64,000 nucleotides of DNA from Stutzerimonas stutzeri (GTDB taxonomy: Bacteria; Pseudomonadota; Gammaproteobacteria; Pseudomonadales; Pseudomonadaceae): assembly GCF_002890895.1 (NCBI RefSeq), contig NZ_POUL01000004.1:248001-312000 (forward strand), given 5' to 3'. A model generated the notes under the pieces. That model saw nothing but the letters and a program-made list of their open reading frames with translations, was not told the DNA's origin and made no database searches. Positions 1 through 8,192 of this stretch are shown piece by piece. How positions within the stretch are numbered: the stretch's first letter is position 1; each line of letters starts with the position of its first letter. A program made the position numbers and the translations under genes.

Positions 1-470
1 TCTACGCAGCGGTGAGTTTCATGTGCTTGCTGACCTTCCGCTCCGTCGCTGCGACCCTGTGCATCGTCCTGCCACTGGTGCTGACTTCCATCCTAGGCAA
101 CGCGTTGATGGCCTTCATGGGGATTGGCGTAAAAGTCGCGACGCTGCCGGTGATCGCACTCGGGGTGGGTATTGGTGTGGACTACGGCATCTATATCTAC
201 AGCCGTCTGGAATCCTACCTGCGCCAGGGCATGACGCTGCAGGATGCCTATTACGAAACCCTGAAGTCGACAGGCAAGGCGGTGGTTTTCACCGGCATCT
301 GCCTGGCGATCGGTGTGTTCACCTGGGTGTTCTCGGCGATCAAGTTCCAGGCTGACATGGGCTTGATGTTGACCTTCATGTTCCTCTGGAACATGGTCGG
401 CGCGATCTGGCTGCTGCCTGCATTGGCGCGCTTCCTGATCAAACCGGAGAAGCTGCGGCAGAAGGCGTGA
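1..470 (+). CDS. RND superfamily exporter, C-terminal part (5' end outside window)
   Basis: The reading frame is open from the left edge (frame starting at base 3) and ends at a TGA at 468-470, so this is the last 155 or so residues of a larger membrane protein. The visible part has several hydrophobic segments and the motif GVGIGVDYGIYIYSRL, typical of the MMPL/RND-type exporters in which an acidic residue in a transmembrane helix carries the proton relay. The protein is expected to sit in the inner membrane and export a hydrophobic or lipid substrate. The substrate cannot be told from this fragment. A strong terminator follows 15 bases after the stop. Confidence 0.8.
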   Translation, partial: YAAVSFMCLLTFRSVAATLCIVLPLVLTSILGNALMAFMGIGVKVATLPVIALGVGIGVDYGIYIYSRLESYLRQGMTLQDAYYETLKSTGKAVVFTGICLAIGVFTWVFSAIKFQADMGLMLTFMFLWNMVGAIWLLPALARFLIKPEKLRQKA

Positions 471-484
471 TGCTCGAGCCGTGA

Positions 485-520
485 CAAAAAAACCGCGACC
501 TCAGGGTCGCGGTTTTTTTA
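485..520. terminator. Bidirectional intrinsic terminator
   Basis: A perfect hairpin, AAACCGCGACC paired with GGTCGCGGTTT around a short loop, is flanked by an A-run on the left and a T-run on the right. It can therefore end both the RND exporter gene (plus strand) and the small lipoprotein gene (minus strand) that converge here. Confidence 0.9.
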
Positions 521-552
521 TATCCCGCTGGACCTGCAGATGACGCACCCAG

Positions 553-756
553 TTATGGCTGAACGTTCTTGATCAGTTGCAACTTGACTGGATAGCCCTG
601 GGCAGGCTGCACCACGGTTTCGGTCTCGGTGATGTTCAACACTTTTCCGCTCGGATCTTTTGTCACCGTTACGGTCTTGGTGTACGTGCTTTGCACGACG
701 CAGCCTGTCAGCAAGGCTGCAGCAGCTAGGGCAGCGAAATATGCGGGCGTTTTCAT
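553..756 (-). CDS. Small putative lipoprotein, unknown function
   Basis: The product is 67 residues long. It starts with a short signal peptide ending in a lipobox (LLTGC, Cys at about residue 19), so it is expected to be lipidated and anchored in the outer or inner membrane. The remainder is a threonine/valine-rich segment (TKTVTVTKD) with no domain I recognise. The start at 756 is supported by GGAG seven bases upstream. It is transcribed alone, away from the nitrate genes, and ends at the shared terminator. No function is assigned. Confidence 0.7.
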   Translation of the reverse strand: MKTPAYFAALAAAALLTGCVVQSTYTKTVTVTKDPSGKVLNITETETVVQPAQGYPVKLQLIKNVQP

Positions 757-858
757 CGGTTGGCTCCGTGCCTAAATGTGGGGCGCGGAAACTACCATCG
801 CATTGCCATCATGGCCACCGAACCAATCAAACGCCTTTGTGAGTCCAATGCACGCAGG

Positions 859-1596
859 CTATGCGATTCGGCTCAAAACCTGCGTTACGGCCTGCGCCGC
901 GACCTCACCGATGACCAGAATCGCTGGGCTCTTGAGCTGAAAAGCGGCTGCGTCAGCGCACATCACACCGAGCTGCGAACGACATTCGCGTTGCTGGGGC
1001 AATGAGGCGTTTTCGATCATCGCCACCGGGGTGCTGGCCGACAGGCCGCCTTCCATGAGACCGAGCTGAACCTGCTGCAAGCTGCTTACACCCATGTAGA
1101 CGACCAGGGTAGTGCCGGTTTTCGCAAGCGCATGCCACTCGGGGCTGCTGCCGTCGAGCGTGTGCGCGGTGACCAGCGTCACGCCGCGTGCCACGCCGCG
1201 CTGGGTCAGCGAGATACCGCACTGTGTGGCACCAGCCAGGCCGGCGGTGATGCCATTCACCAGTTCGACCTCTATCCCGCGCTGGGCCAGCCATTCGGCT
1301 TCTTCGCCACCGCGGCCGAAAATGCACGGATCGCCACCTTTCAGGCGCACCACGCATTTGCCCTGGCGTGCATAGCGCAGCATCAACCGATGGATGAAGG
1401 CTTGTGGTGTCGACCGGCAGCCGCCGCGTTTGCCCACTGGGATCACCCGTGCGTTGGGGCAGTGTTCGAGAATGGCGGGATTGACCAGATCATCGATCAG
1501 TACGACCTGTGCCTCACCCATGGCGCGTACGGCCTTGAGTGTCAGCAGCTCCGGATCACCGGGCCCAGCGCCAACCAGCCAGACTTTTGCGCTCAT
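859..1596 (-). CDS. cobA: Uroporphyrinogen-III C-methyltransferase
   Basis: This 245-residue enzyme adds two methyl groups from S-adenosylmethionine to uroporphyrinogen III, giving precorrin-2, the branch point to siroheme and cobalamin. Family signatures are visible: VWLVGAGPGDPELLTLKA at the N-terminus, VVRLKGGDPCIFGRGGEEAE near residue 85, and GITAG at about residue 115. Length fits the monofunctional SUMT family rather than the longer CysG fusion. It lies 65 bases after the nitrate reductase gene and is the last gene of nirB-nirD-nasA-cobA. The context suggests it supplies siroheme for NirB. GGTGAGG upstream supports the ATG at 1596. Confidence 0.95.
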   Translation of the reverse strand: MSAKVWLVGAGPGDPELLTLKAVRAMGEAQVVLIDDLVNPAILEHCPNARVIPVGKRGGCRSTPQAFIHRLMLRYARQGKCVVRLKGGDPCIFGRGGEEAEWLAQRGIEVELVNGITAGLAGATQCGISLTQRGVARGVTLVTAHTLDGSSPEWHALAKTGTTLVVYMGVSSLQQVQLGLMEGGLSASTPVAMIENASLPQQRECRSQLGVMCADAAAFQLKSPAILVIGEVAAQAVTQVLSRIA

Positions 1597-1661
1597 GTTT
1601 CCACCTCACCTGTTGCTTTAATCACGTCGGCGACGCGCCTGGCATCGCCAGCTGTTGATGT

Positions 1662-4358
1662 TCAAGCCACTGCCGGTTGTTTCACCAGCAGCCGCTTGAT
1701 TTCCGGTACACAGGAGCCGCAGCTGGTGCCGCAACCCAGCTCCCGCTTCAATCCATTCAAATCCAGGCCCCGCTCAATGCCTGAACAGATCGCGTCCTGG
1801 CTGACGTTCATGCAGTTGCAAAGCGTCTTCGCGGGGCGCACGTCGCCGCCTGGCGGCGTGCTCAACGGCGCGAGCAACCAGCGGCGCAGTGCCTGGTCGG
1901 CCTTGCCGTCGTGCCAGAGTTGCTTGAGCCAGTCGCGCGCGGCGGTTTCGCCGGACAGACTGAGGGCGACAATACGGCCATCCTCGATACGCACCCGCTT
2001 GCCGACGCTGCGTCGCGGGTCGTCATAGACCAGCACAGGGCCTTCATCCAGGCCGAGCAGTTGCTCAAGTTGCGCCAGTTGCGTGCAGCTAGGCGGCTCG
2101 TTGCATGCCGCGCGGATCACCAGCGCCGGCCGCTCGCGGCCGGTCAGGCTGAAGCTGGCGTAGGCGAAGCCTTCGAACAGCGGGCGCAGCGCTTCGAAGC
2201 GTTTCTGCACGGAGCCTTCGACGAGGGCAAAGAACTGCCACGGCAGCTCAATCTTTTCCACCTCGACCCCGGCGTGCTTGAGTTCCGGTTGCTTGGAAAT
2301 CGGGTCGAAGGCCGGCAGCGTGAGGCTGTTGACGCCCAAGCCCTTGAGGAAGCGGTCACCCCAATGCATCGGCAGGAAAGCCTGGCCCGGACGTAGGCTG
2401 TCGTCCTTGTGAACCGGCAACAGCAGCTCGCCACGGCGGCTACGCACCTTGACCAGTTGGCCATCGAGCAGGCGACGACGGCGCATGTCATTGCCGTTCA
2501 TGCTGAGCAGTGCTTCTTCGACGTGGCCGAATAGGCGCGCAGCGGTTCCGGTGCGGCTCATGCCGTGCCAGTGATCACGCAGGCGGCCGGTGTTCAGCGT
2601 CAACGGGAACCGCGCCTCGCGCTTCTCCTTCGGCGCCTGATATTGCTCGGCGAGGAAACGTGCGCGGCCGTTGTCGGTCGGGAACACCCCGTCTTCGTAG
2701 AGCCGCGGCGTGCCTTGCCGAGCACCAGCGGGGAAAGGCCATTGCTGCGGGCCGAGACGGTCGATCACGGCGTGGCTGAGGCCGGACAGGTCAAGGTCGC
2801 GGCCCTGCGTGAGCAGCTTGTATTCCTCGAACAGCGCCGCTGGGTTGTTGAAGTCGAACAGGCTGGCCTGACCGGGACGCATCAGGCTTTCCAGCCGCCG
2901 AGCAAAATCGCAGGTGATCGACCAGTCGGCACGCGCCTCACCCGGTGCGGTGATGGCCGAGCGCACATGGCTGACGCGGCGTTCGGAATTGGTCACCGTG
3001 CCTTCCTTTTCGCCCCAACTGGCGGCGGGTAATAGCAGGTCGGCGTAGCGGCAGGTTTCAGTGGTGAAGAAGGCTTCCTGCACCACCACGAACGGGCAAG
3101 CCGCTAGGGCTTCGTGAACCTTCTGCTGGTCCGGCATCGATTGCGCGGGGTTGGTGCAGGCGATCCACAGGGCTTTGATCTTGCCGCTGCGCACCGCCTC
3201 GAACAGCTCGATGGCCGAGAGACCAGCGGTTTCCGGCAGTGCCGGCACGCCCCAATAGTCGGCGACCTCGGCGCGATGCTCGGCATTGCCAGCTTCGCGA
3301 TGACCGGGTAGCAGGTTGGACAGGCTGCCCGTCTCGCGGCCACCCATGGCATTGGGCTGACCGGTCAGCGAGAAGGGGCCGGCGCCAGGCTTGCCAATCT
3401 GCCCGGTAGCCAGATGCAGGTTGATCAATGCACTGTTCTTGGCGCTGCCGGCCGTGGACTGGTTGACGCCCATGCACCAGAGCGAAAGGAAGCTCGGCGC
3501 GCTGCCGATCGTGCGCGCGCAATCCTGCAGCTCGGCCACGCTGATGCCGCAGAGGTCCGCGACCAGGGCCGGGCTGTAGTCGCGAACCAGGCGCTTCAGG
3601 TCCTCGAAACCGTCGGTGTGGGCTTCGACGAAGTCCCGGTCGATCCAGCCCTCCCACAGCAGTATGTGCAGGATGCCGTGGAACAGCGCGACGTCCGTGC
3701 CCGGAAGAATCGCCAGATGCTGGTCGGCCAGCTCGGCGGTGTCGGTAAGCCGTGGATCGACCACGATGACCTGCATCTCGGGTCGTTTAGCCTTGGCTTC
3801 TTCGAGTCGGCGAAACAGCACCGGATGCGCATAGGCCATGTTGCTGCCGACGATCAGCACGCAGTCGCTTTGCTCAATGTCTTCGTAACTGCAGGGTGGC
3901 GCGTCGGCACCGAGGCTGCGCTTGTAGCCAACCACGGCTGAGGACATGCACAGGCGCGAGTTCGAGTCGATGTTGTTAGTGCCCACCAGCGCGCGGGCCA
4001 GCTTGTTGAACGCGTAGTAATCCTCGGTCAGCAACTGCCCGGAGATATAGAAGGCAACACTGTCCGGCCCGTGCTCGGCGATGGTCTCGGCGAATACATT
4101 GGCAGCATGATCGAGCGCGCTGTCCCAGCCGGTACGTGTACGGGCCAGGGCTTTGCCCAAGCGCAGCTCGGGGTAGAGCGCCCGGGCGTCGAGATCGCCG
4201 GTCAGGTGCAGGGTCGAGCCCTTGCTGCACAGCTTGCCGAAGTTTGCTGGATGGCTGGGGTCGCCGTTGACATCAAGGATGCGCTCGCCGTCGTGCTCGA
4301 TCAGCACGCCGCAGCCCACGCCGCAGTAGCAGCAGGTAGAGGCGGTTGTCATTTGCAT
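1662..4358 (-). CDS. nasA: Assimilatory nitrate reductase catalytic subunit
   Basis: This 898-residue molybdoenzyme reduces nitrate to nitrite in the cytoplasm. The N-terminus carries the [4Fe-4S] motif C9-x2-C12-x3-C16 with the fourth cysteine at C44, followed by the long molybdopterin-guanine-dinucleotide domains (VVDPRLTDTAELAD, GVNQSTAGSAKN). The C-terminus has a cysteine-rich BFD-like [2Fe-2S] domain (LCNCMN ... GCGTSCGSCVPEIKRLL), as in the NasA/NasC type that receives electrons from a reductase partner. It lies downstream of nirB-nirD and upstream of cobA on the same strand. Cofactor synthesis needs mobA, which lies at 46.7-47.4 kb. In P. aeruginosa naming the symbol nasA is used for the MFS transporter instead. 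Confidence 0.95.
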   Translation of the reverse strand: MQMTTASTCCYCGVGCGVLIEHDGERILDVNGDPSHPANFGKLCSKGSTLHLTGDLDARALYPELRLGKALARTRTGWDSALDHAANVFAETIAEHGPDSVAFYISGQLLTEDYYAFNKLARALVGTNNIDSNSRLCMSSAVVGYKRSLGADAPPCSYEDIEQSDCVLIVGSNMAYAHPVLFRRLEEAKAKRPEMQVIVVDPRLTDTAELADQHLAILPGTDVALFHGILHILLWEGWIDRDFVEAHTDGFEDLKRLVRDYSPALVADLCGISVAELQDCARTIGSAPSFLSLWCMGVNQSTAGSAKNSALINLHLATGQIGKPGAGPFSLTGQPNAMGGRETGSLSNLLPGHREAGNAEHRAEVADYWGVPALPETAGLSAIELFEAVRSGKIKALWIACTNPAQSMPDQQKVHEALAACPFVVVQEAFFTTETCRYADLLLPAASWGEKEGTVTNSERRVSHVRSAITAPGEARADWSITCDFARRLESLMRPGQASLFDFNNPAALFEEYKLLTQGRDLDLSGLSHAVIDRLGPQQWPFPAGARQGTPRLYEDGVFPTDNGRARFLAEQYQAPKEKREARFPLTLNTGRLRDHWHGMSRTGTAARLFGHVEEALLSMNGNDMRRRRLLDGQLVKVRSRRGELLLPVHKDDSLRPGQAFLPMHWGDRFLKGLGVNSLTLPAFDPISKQPELKHAGVEVEKIELPWQFFALVEGSVQKRFEALRPLFEGFAYASFSLTGRERPALVIRAACNEPPSCTQLAQLEQLLGLDEGPVLVYDDPRRSVGKRVRIEDGRIVALSLSGETAARDWLKQLWHDGKADQALRRWLLAPLSTPPGGDVRPAKTLCNCMNVSQDAICSGIERGLDLNGLKRELGCGTSCGSCVPEIKRLLVKQPAVA

Positions 4359-4384
4359 GGCGCGGTCTCCTGATGAGATTCCCT

Positions 4385-4536
4385 AACCGTAGGGTGGGCT
4401 TTAGCCCACCGTGGCTTGGCTTTAGCAACGGTCTTCAGCATTGAATTTCCAGCACGCATCTCTCTTCTATAACCCGAGCTGCGGTTGCGCGGGTTGGTGG
4501 GCTGAAGCGGAGCGCCGCCCGGCCCACCCTACGGTT
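4385..4536. repeat. Inverted-repeat (REP/MITE-like) element between nirD and nasA
   Basis: A perfect 15-base inverted repeat, AACCGTAGGGTGGGC at 4385-4399 and its complement at 4522-4536, bounds a 152-base segment. Inside each end there is a second pairing of GGTGGGCT-like sequence (GGGCTTTAGCCC at the left, GGTGGGCTGAAGC at the right). No gene is present. The layout resembles dispersed GTAGGGTGGGC repeats known in pseudomonad intergenic regions, but no second copy is seen in this window. Confidence 0.65.
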
Positions 4537-4547
4537 GCCCGCCACGC

Positions 4548-4874
4548 TCAGGCGCACTCAGTTGCGCTGTTCAGCGAAAGCAGCACGCGACCGTTCTCGA
4601 TGCGGGCTTCATGGCGGTGCGCACAGCCAACATCGGGCGCGACCGCTTCGCCGCTGTCGAGGTTGATCTGCCAGTTGTGCAGCGGGCAGGCGACCTGCTT
4701 ACCGAACACGATGCCCTGGGACAGTGGGCCGCCCTTGTGCGGGCAGCGGTCGTCCAGCGCGAACACTTGATCGTCGGCGGTACGGAATACCGCAATGTCG
4801 CCTTTCGGCCCGGCGACAATGCGTGCGCCGAGTGGGTTGATCTCGTCCAGGGAGCAGATATCGAACCATTTCAT
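4548..4874 (-). CDS. nirD: Nitrite reductase (NADH) small subunit, Rieske type
   Basis: The 108-residue protein is the small partner of the assimilatory nitrite reductase NirB. It has a Rieske [2Fe-2S] pattern, CPHKGG followed by CPLHNW, giving the Cys-x-His and Cys-x2-His ligands. It starts 49 bases after the nirB stop with the ribosome-binding sequence GAGGAAA in front, so it is translated from the nirB transcript. It ends 12 bases before the inverted-repeat element that separates it from nasA. Confidence 0.95.
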   Translation of the reverse strand: MKWFDICSLDEINPLGARIVAGPKGDIAVFRTADDQVFALDDRCPHKGGPLSQGIVFGKQVACPLHNWQINLDSGEAVAPDVGCAHRHEARIENGRVLLSLNSATECA

Positions 4875-4923
4875 GGAGTATTTCCTCGCGATGGGGTGAT
4901 CGGCTGGAGCTGACGGCGGCCGC

Positions 4924-7374
4924 TCATGCCGGCTCGATCTGGGTCAACTGGATGGTTTCGTACTCTTTCTTCAACGATTGCTCGGCGATGGCCTTCTTCC
5001 AGCCGTCGCCCTCGAAACTCAGCGAGAACATCAGCCGCTGGGCCAGCGCCTTGCGCCGGGCTTCGTCCTCGAGAACGACCTTCTTGATGTGTTCCAGGCC
5101 GACCCGCTGCATGTAGTGCACGGTGCGCTCGAGGTAGAAGGCTTCTTCGCGGTAGAGCTGAAGAAAGGCAAAGCTGTACTCGGCGACTTCGTCCGCGGTC
5201 TTGACCTTGACGAAGAATTCACCGGCCTCGGTCTTGATCCCGCCATTGCCGCCGACGTAGAGCTCCCAGCCCGAGTCCACGCCGATGATGCCGACGTCCT
5301 TGATGCCCGATTCGGCGCAGTTGCGTGGACAGGCGGAGACGGCCAGCTTGACCTTGTGCGGCGAGTACATACCGAACAGCGCCTTCTCCAGATCGATGCC
5401 CAGCGCGGTCGAGTTCTGGGTGCCGAAGCGGCAGAATTCCTTGCCGACGCAGGTCTTCACGGTACGAATGGATTTGCCGTAGGCGTGGCCGTCCGGCATG
5501 TCCAGATCCTGCCAGACGTTCGGCAGGTCATCTTTCTTGATGCCCAGCAGGTCGATGCGCTGGCCACCGGTGACCTTGACCATCGGCACCTGGTACTTGT
5601 CGGCAACATCCGCAATGCGGCGCAGCTCGGCAGCATTGGTCACGCCGCCGAACATGCGGGGCACCACCGAGTAGGTGCCGTCTTTCTGGATATTGGCGTG
5701 GGCGCGCTCGTTGATGAAGCGCGACTGGGGGTCGTCCTTCGCTTCGCCCGGCCAGGAGGAGATGAGGTAGTAGTTCAACGCCGGGCGGCAGGTGGCGCAG
5801 CCGTTGGGAGTGCGCCAGTTCAGGTAGCTCATCACATCCGGAATGCTGATCAGGTGTTGCTCGACAATGGCTTTGCGCACCTGCCCATGCGGGAGATCAC
5901 TGCACCCGCAGATGGCTTTCTCGCTCTTGGGCTTTACGTCCGCCGCGCCGCCAACGGTGTTCATCAGGATCTGTTCGACCAGCCCGGCACAGGAGCCGCA
6001 GGAGCTGGCCGCCTTGGTGTGCTTCTTCACGTCGTCAACGGAGAACAGCCCGTGCTCCTGAATCGCCTTGACGATGTCGCCCTTGCACACACCGTTGCAG
6101 CCGCAGACTTCCATGCCGTCGGGCATGGCCATCGCCTTGTTCTGGCCCTGATGACCGGTGTCACCGATGGCGCCTTCACCGAACATCAGGTGATCGCGAA
6201 TTTCGCTGACGTTATGGCCTTCGCGCACCTGACGGAAATACCAGCCACCGTCGGCCGTATCGCCGTACAGGCAAGCGCCGACGAGAATGTTGTCCTTGAT
6301 CACCAGCTTCTTGTAGACCCCGCCGATGGGGTCGGAAAGGGTGATGGTCTCGGTGCCTTCACCGCCGAGAAAATCGCCAGCGGAGAACAGGTCGATGCCG
6401 GTGACCTTGAGCTTGGTCGAGGTCACCGAGCCGAGATAGCGCGAGAAACCGAGCATCGCCAGGTGGTTGGCGCAGACCTTGGCCTGCTCGAACAGCGGCG
6501 CCACCAGGCCGTAGGCTGTGCCGCGATGGTTGGCACACTCGCCGACGGCATACACGCGCGGGTCATAGGTTTGCAGGGTGTCATTGACCAGGATGCCGCG
6601 GTCACAGGGGATGCCGGCCTTCTCGGCCAGCGCGCTGTTGGGTCGGATACCGGCGGCCATCACCACCAGATCGGCGTCGATGACCTCGTCATCGGCAAAG
6701 CGCACGGCCTTGACCCGACCGGCTTCGTTGCCGATCAGCTCGGCGGTCTGCTTTTTCATCTTGAAGCTCAAGCCGCGGCTTTCCAGGGCGTTCTGCAGGA
6801 GGGTGCCGGCCGTCTTGTCGAGCTGGCGCTCCATCGGCCATTCACCGATGTGCACAACCGTGACGTCCATGCCGCGCAGCTTCAGACCGTTGGCGGCTTC
6901 CAGCCCAAGCAGTCCGCCACCGATTACCACGGCGTGCTTGTGGGTCTTGGCAGCGTCCATCATCGCCTGCGTGTCAGCGATGTCGCGATAACCGATCACG
7001 CCCTCCAGATCATTGCCGGGAACCGGCAGGATGAAGGGATTCGACCCTGTGGCGATCAGCAGTCGGTCATATTCCGCCTCGCTGCCATCCTCAGCGATCA
7101 CACGGCGCTTGACCCTGTCGATCTCGACCACCTTGCGGTTCAGCATCAAGCGGATGTTGTTGTCGGCGTACCACTTGAGATCGTTGAGCACGATCTCCTC
7201 GAAGGTCTGCTCTCCGGCCAGCACAGGGGAGAGCAGGATTCGGTTGTAGTTGGGATGCGGCTCGGCACCGAACACGGTGATGTCGTAAAGCTCGGGGGCA
7301 AGCTTGAGCAGCTCTTCCAGGGTGCGTACCCCGGCCATGCCGTTGCCGATCATCACCAGCTTGAGTTTCTTCAT
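4924..7374 (-). CDS. nirB: Nitrite reductase (NADH) large subunit
   Basis: The 816-residue protein reduces nitrite to ammonium with NADH. Order of domains: FAD/NAD(P)H-binding region (GNGMAGVRTLEELL at the N-terminus; VVIGGGLLGLEAANGL), two BFD-like [2Fe-2S] segments (CGCNGVCKGDI ... SSCGSCAGLVEQI and CGCSDLPHGQVRKAI), then the siroheme/[4Fe-4S] half with TCVGKEFCRFGTQNS near residue 640 and SACPRNCAESG near 678. I chose the ATG at 7374 because GGGGAG lies eight bases upstream and because the longer frame would run through the leader terminator. It is the first gene of nirB-nirD-nasA-cobA and is controlled by the leader RNA and sigma-54 promoter just upstream. Confidence 0.95.
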   Translation of the reverse strand: MKKLKLVMIGNGMAGVRTLEELLKLAPELYDITVFGAEPHPNYNRILLSPVLAGEQTFEEIVLNDLKWYADNNIRLMLNRKVVEIDRVKRRVIAEDGSEAEYDRLLIATGSNPFILPVPGNDLEGVIGYRDIADTQAMMDAAKTHKHAVVIGGGLLGLEAANGLKLRGMDVTVVHIGEWPMERQLDKTAGTLLQNALESRGLSFKMKKQTAELIGNEAGRVKAVRFADDEVIDADLVVMAAGIRPNSALAEKAGIPCDRGILVNDTLQTYDPRVYAVGECANHRGTAYGLVAPLFEQAKVCANHLAMLGFSRYLGSVTSTKLKVTGIDLFSAGDFLGGEGTETITLSDPIGGVYKKLVIKDNILVGACLYGDTADGGWYFRQVREGHNVSEIRDHLMFGEGAIGDTGHQGQNKAMAMPDGMEVCGCNGVCKGDIVKAIQEHGLFSVDDVKKHTKAASSCGSCAGLVEQILMNTVGGAADVKPKSEKAICGCSDLPHGQVRKAIVEQHLISIPDVMSYLNWRTPNGCATCRPALNYYLISSWPGEAKDDPQSRFINERAHANIQKDGTYSVVPRMFGGVTNAAELRRIADVADKYQVPMVKVTGGQRIDLLGIKKDDLPNVWQDLDMPDGHAYGKSIRTVKTCVGKEFCRFGTQNSTALGIDLEKALFGMYSPHKVKLAVSACPRNCAESGIKDVGIIGVDSGWELYVGGNGGIKTEAGEFFVKVKTADEVAEYSFAFLQLYREEAFYLERTVHYMQRVGLEHIKKVVLEDEARRKALAQRLMFSLSFEGDGWKKAIAEQSLKKEYETIQLTQIEPA

Positions 7375-7439
7375 GCCGTTCTCCCCGTAGACCGAGCAGT
7401 CGATAGCTGCCTGCCGTGCCGTTGTAAAAATCCAGAACG

Positions 7440-7524
7440 AAAAAAGGCGTCCCACTGATCTCCCAGTGAGGACGCCTTTGTCCTTTTTTCCGTATTCGGA
7501 GCCCGACCCTCCACGTTGAAGGTC
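7440..7524 (-). promoter_or_regulatory. NasT (ANTAR) antitermination leader of nirB
   Basis: Read on the minus strand, the leader has a first hairpin P1 (7505-7524) GACCTTC-AACGTG-GAGGGTC and a second hairpin P2 (7470-7483) GGAC-AAAGGC-GTCC. Both hexaloops have A at position 1 and G at position 4, the known target pattern of ANTAR-domain antiterminators. P2 shares its 3' bases with the 5' arm of an intrinsic terminator (7440-7479; GGCGTCC pairing GGACGCC, then a T-run). Binding of NasT would hold P1/P2 and block the terminator. The gene start lies 65 bases further on. Confidence 0.88.
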
Positions 7525-7545
7525 TGGCCTATGTGAGGCAGGTAA

Positions 7546-7561
7546 TGCAGAGGCTGTGCCA
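7546..7561 (-). promoter_or_regulatory. Sigma-54 promoter of nirBD-nasA-cobA
   Basis: On the minus strand the sequence TGGCACAGCCTCTGCA matches the -24/-12 consensus TGGCACG-N4-TTGCW with correct spacing and two mismatches. Transcription would start near 7535, just before hairpin P1 of the leader. The same arrangement is seen at two other nitrate operons in the window. Confidence 0.75.
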
Positions 7562-7644
7562 ACCGGGCTTTTGAGTGTTTTCAGCGGTTTAGCTGCCGTT
7601 ACGTGAACGCAATTGGCGATTTATTGCACCGCGATGAAGCGCTC

Positions 7645-7661
7645 TGCGCAGCACTGGTGCA
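7645..7661 (-). promoter_or_regulatory. Possible NtrC site upstream of nirB
   Basis: TGCGCA-GCACT-GGTGCA fits the NtrC dyad TGCACC-N5-GGTGCA with two mismatches. Its centre is about 118 bases upstream of the predicted start at 7535, a usual place for an enhancer of a sigma-54 promoter. No other test is possible from sequence. Confidence 0.45.
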
Positions 7662-7857
7662 GGCCGGCACCCAAGCCTGCCGGAAATTGGCCGTTGACAG
7701 CCGCCGTGCCGCTTTTCTATTGTTCAGCCCATGCGCCGATTTAGTCAGCTACTTGCGGGGCGCCCGGAGCCGAAGGCTTCGAAATACCGCTAAAGCGCTG
7801 GTTCGGTGTCGCCTCCCACCGCTGCCCAGCGGAATTCTTGAGGCGGGACTTCTCCCA

Positions 7858-8178
7858 ATGAATGCACTGCAACGCGCTCCTCTACGCTTGGCCCCGATCA
7901 CTGGCGGGCTGGTTCGTAGCAATCCAAAAATCCTCCTTGGCGGTAGCCATCAGCCCTCGCTTCTGCGCTATCTGGATGGCTGGCCGAAGCGCTGGGGCAG
8001 ACCGCGCGCCTTTGTCGTTCAGTTCACCGGAGCTGATGAGTCGCTGGCGCACTTCGCCTCCAACAGTTTTGACCTGGCGGTCGTCCAGGCGCCGAGCGCG
8101 GAGCGTCTGGAGGAGTGTGTGCGGCAGCTGACGCGCGTTTCTCGGCAAGGCTTGATCGTCCGACGCGTCAGCATTTGA
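7858..8178 (+). CDS. Conserved-looking hypothetical protein (106 aa)
   Basis: The frame gives a 106-residue product from the ATG at 7858. Its C-terminal half (RAFVVQFTGADESLAHFASNSFDLAVVQAP) has the look of the Rossmann end of a SAM-dependent methyltransferase, where a strand is followed by DLAVV, but the usual glycine-rich SAM motif is absent. A longer frame starting at 7603 is open, but its beginning overlaps the proposed NtrC site and reads poorly, so I prefer the later start. No good ribosome-binding site is seen at either. The gene sits between nirB and the kinase/phosphatase gene, opposite in strand to both, and converges with the latter. Confidence 0.5.
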   Translation: MNALQRAPLRLAPITGGLVRSNPKILLGGSHQPSLLRYLDGWPKRWGRPRAFVVQFTGADESLAHFASNSFDLAVVQAPSAERLEECVRQLTRVSRQGLIVRRVSI

Positions 8179-8192
8179 CGGCAGGCTGATCG

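Noticed and set aside
7375..7455. N-terminal extension of NirB by 27 residues
   Set aside because: The extension would read through the leader T-run and terminator, and a good ribosome-binding site marks the ATG at 7374.
4978..7458. Very long plus-strand open frame (826 codons) opposite nirB
   Set aside because: It lies wholly antisense to nirB, has no family pattern, is rich in residues expected from reverse reading of high-GC codons, and has no ribosome-binding site. It is a shadow of nirB codon usage.
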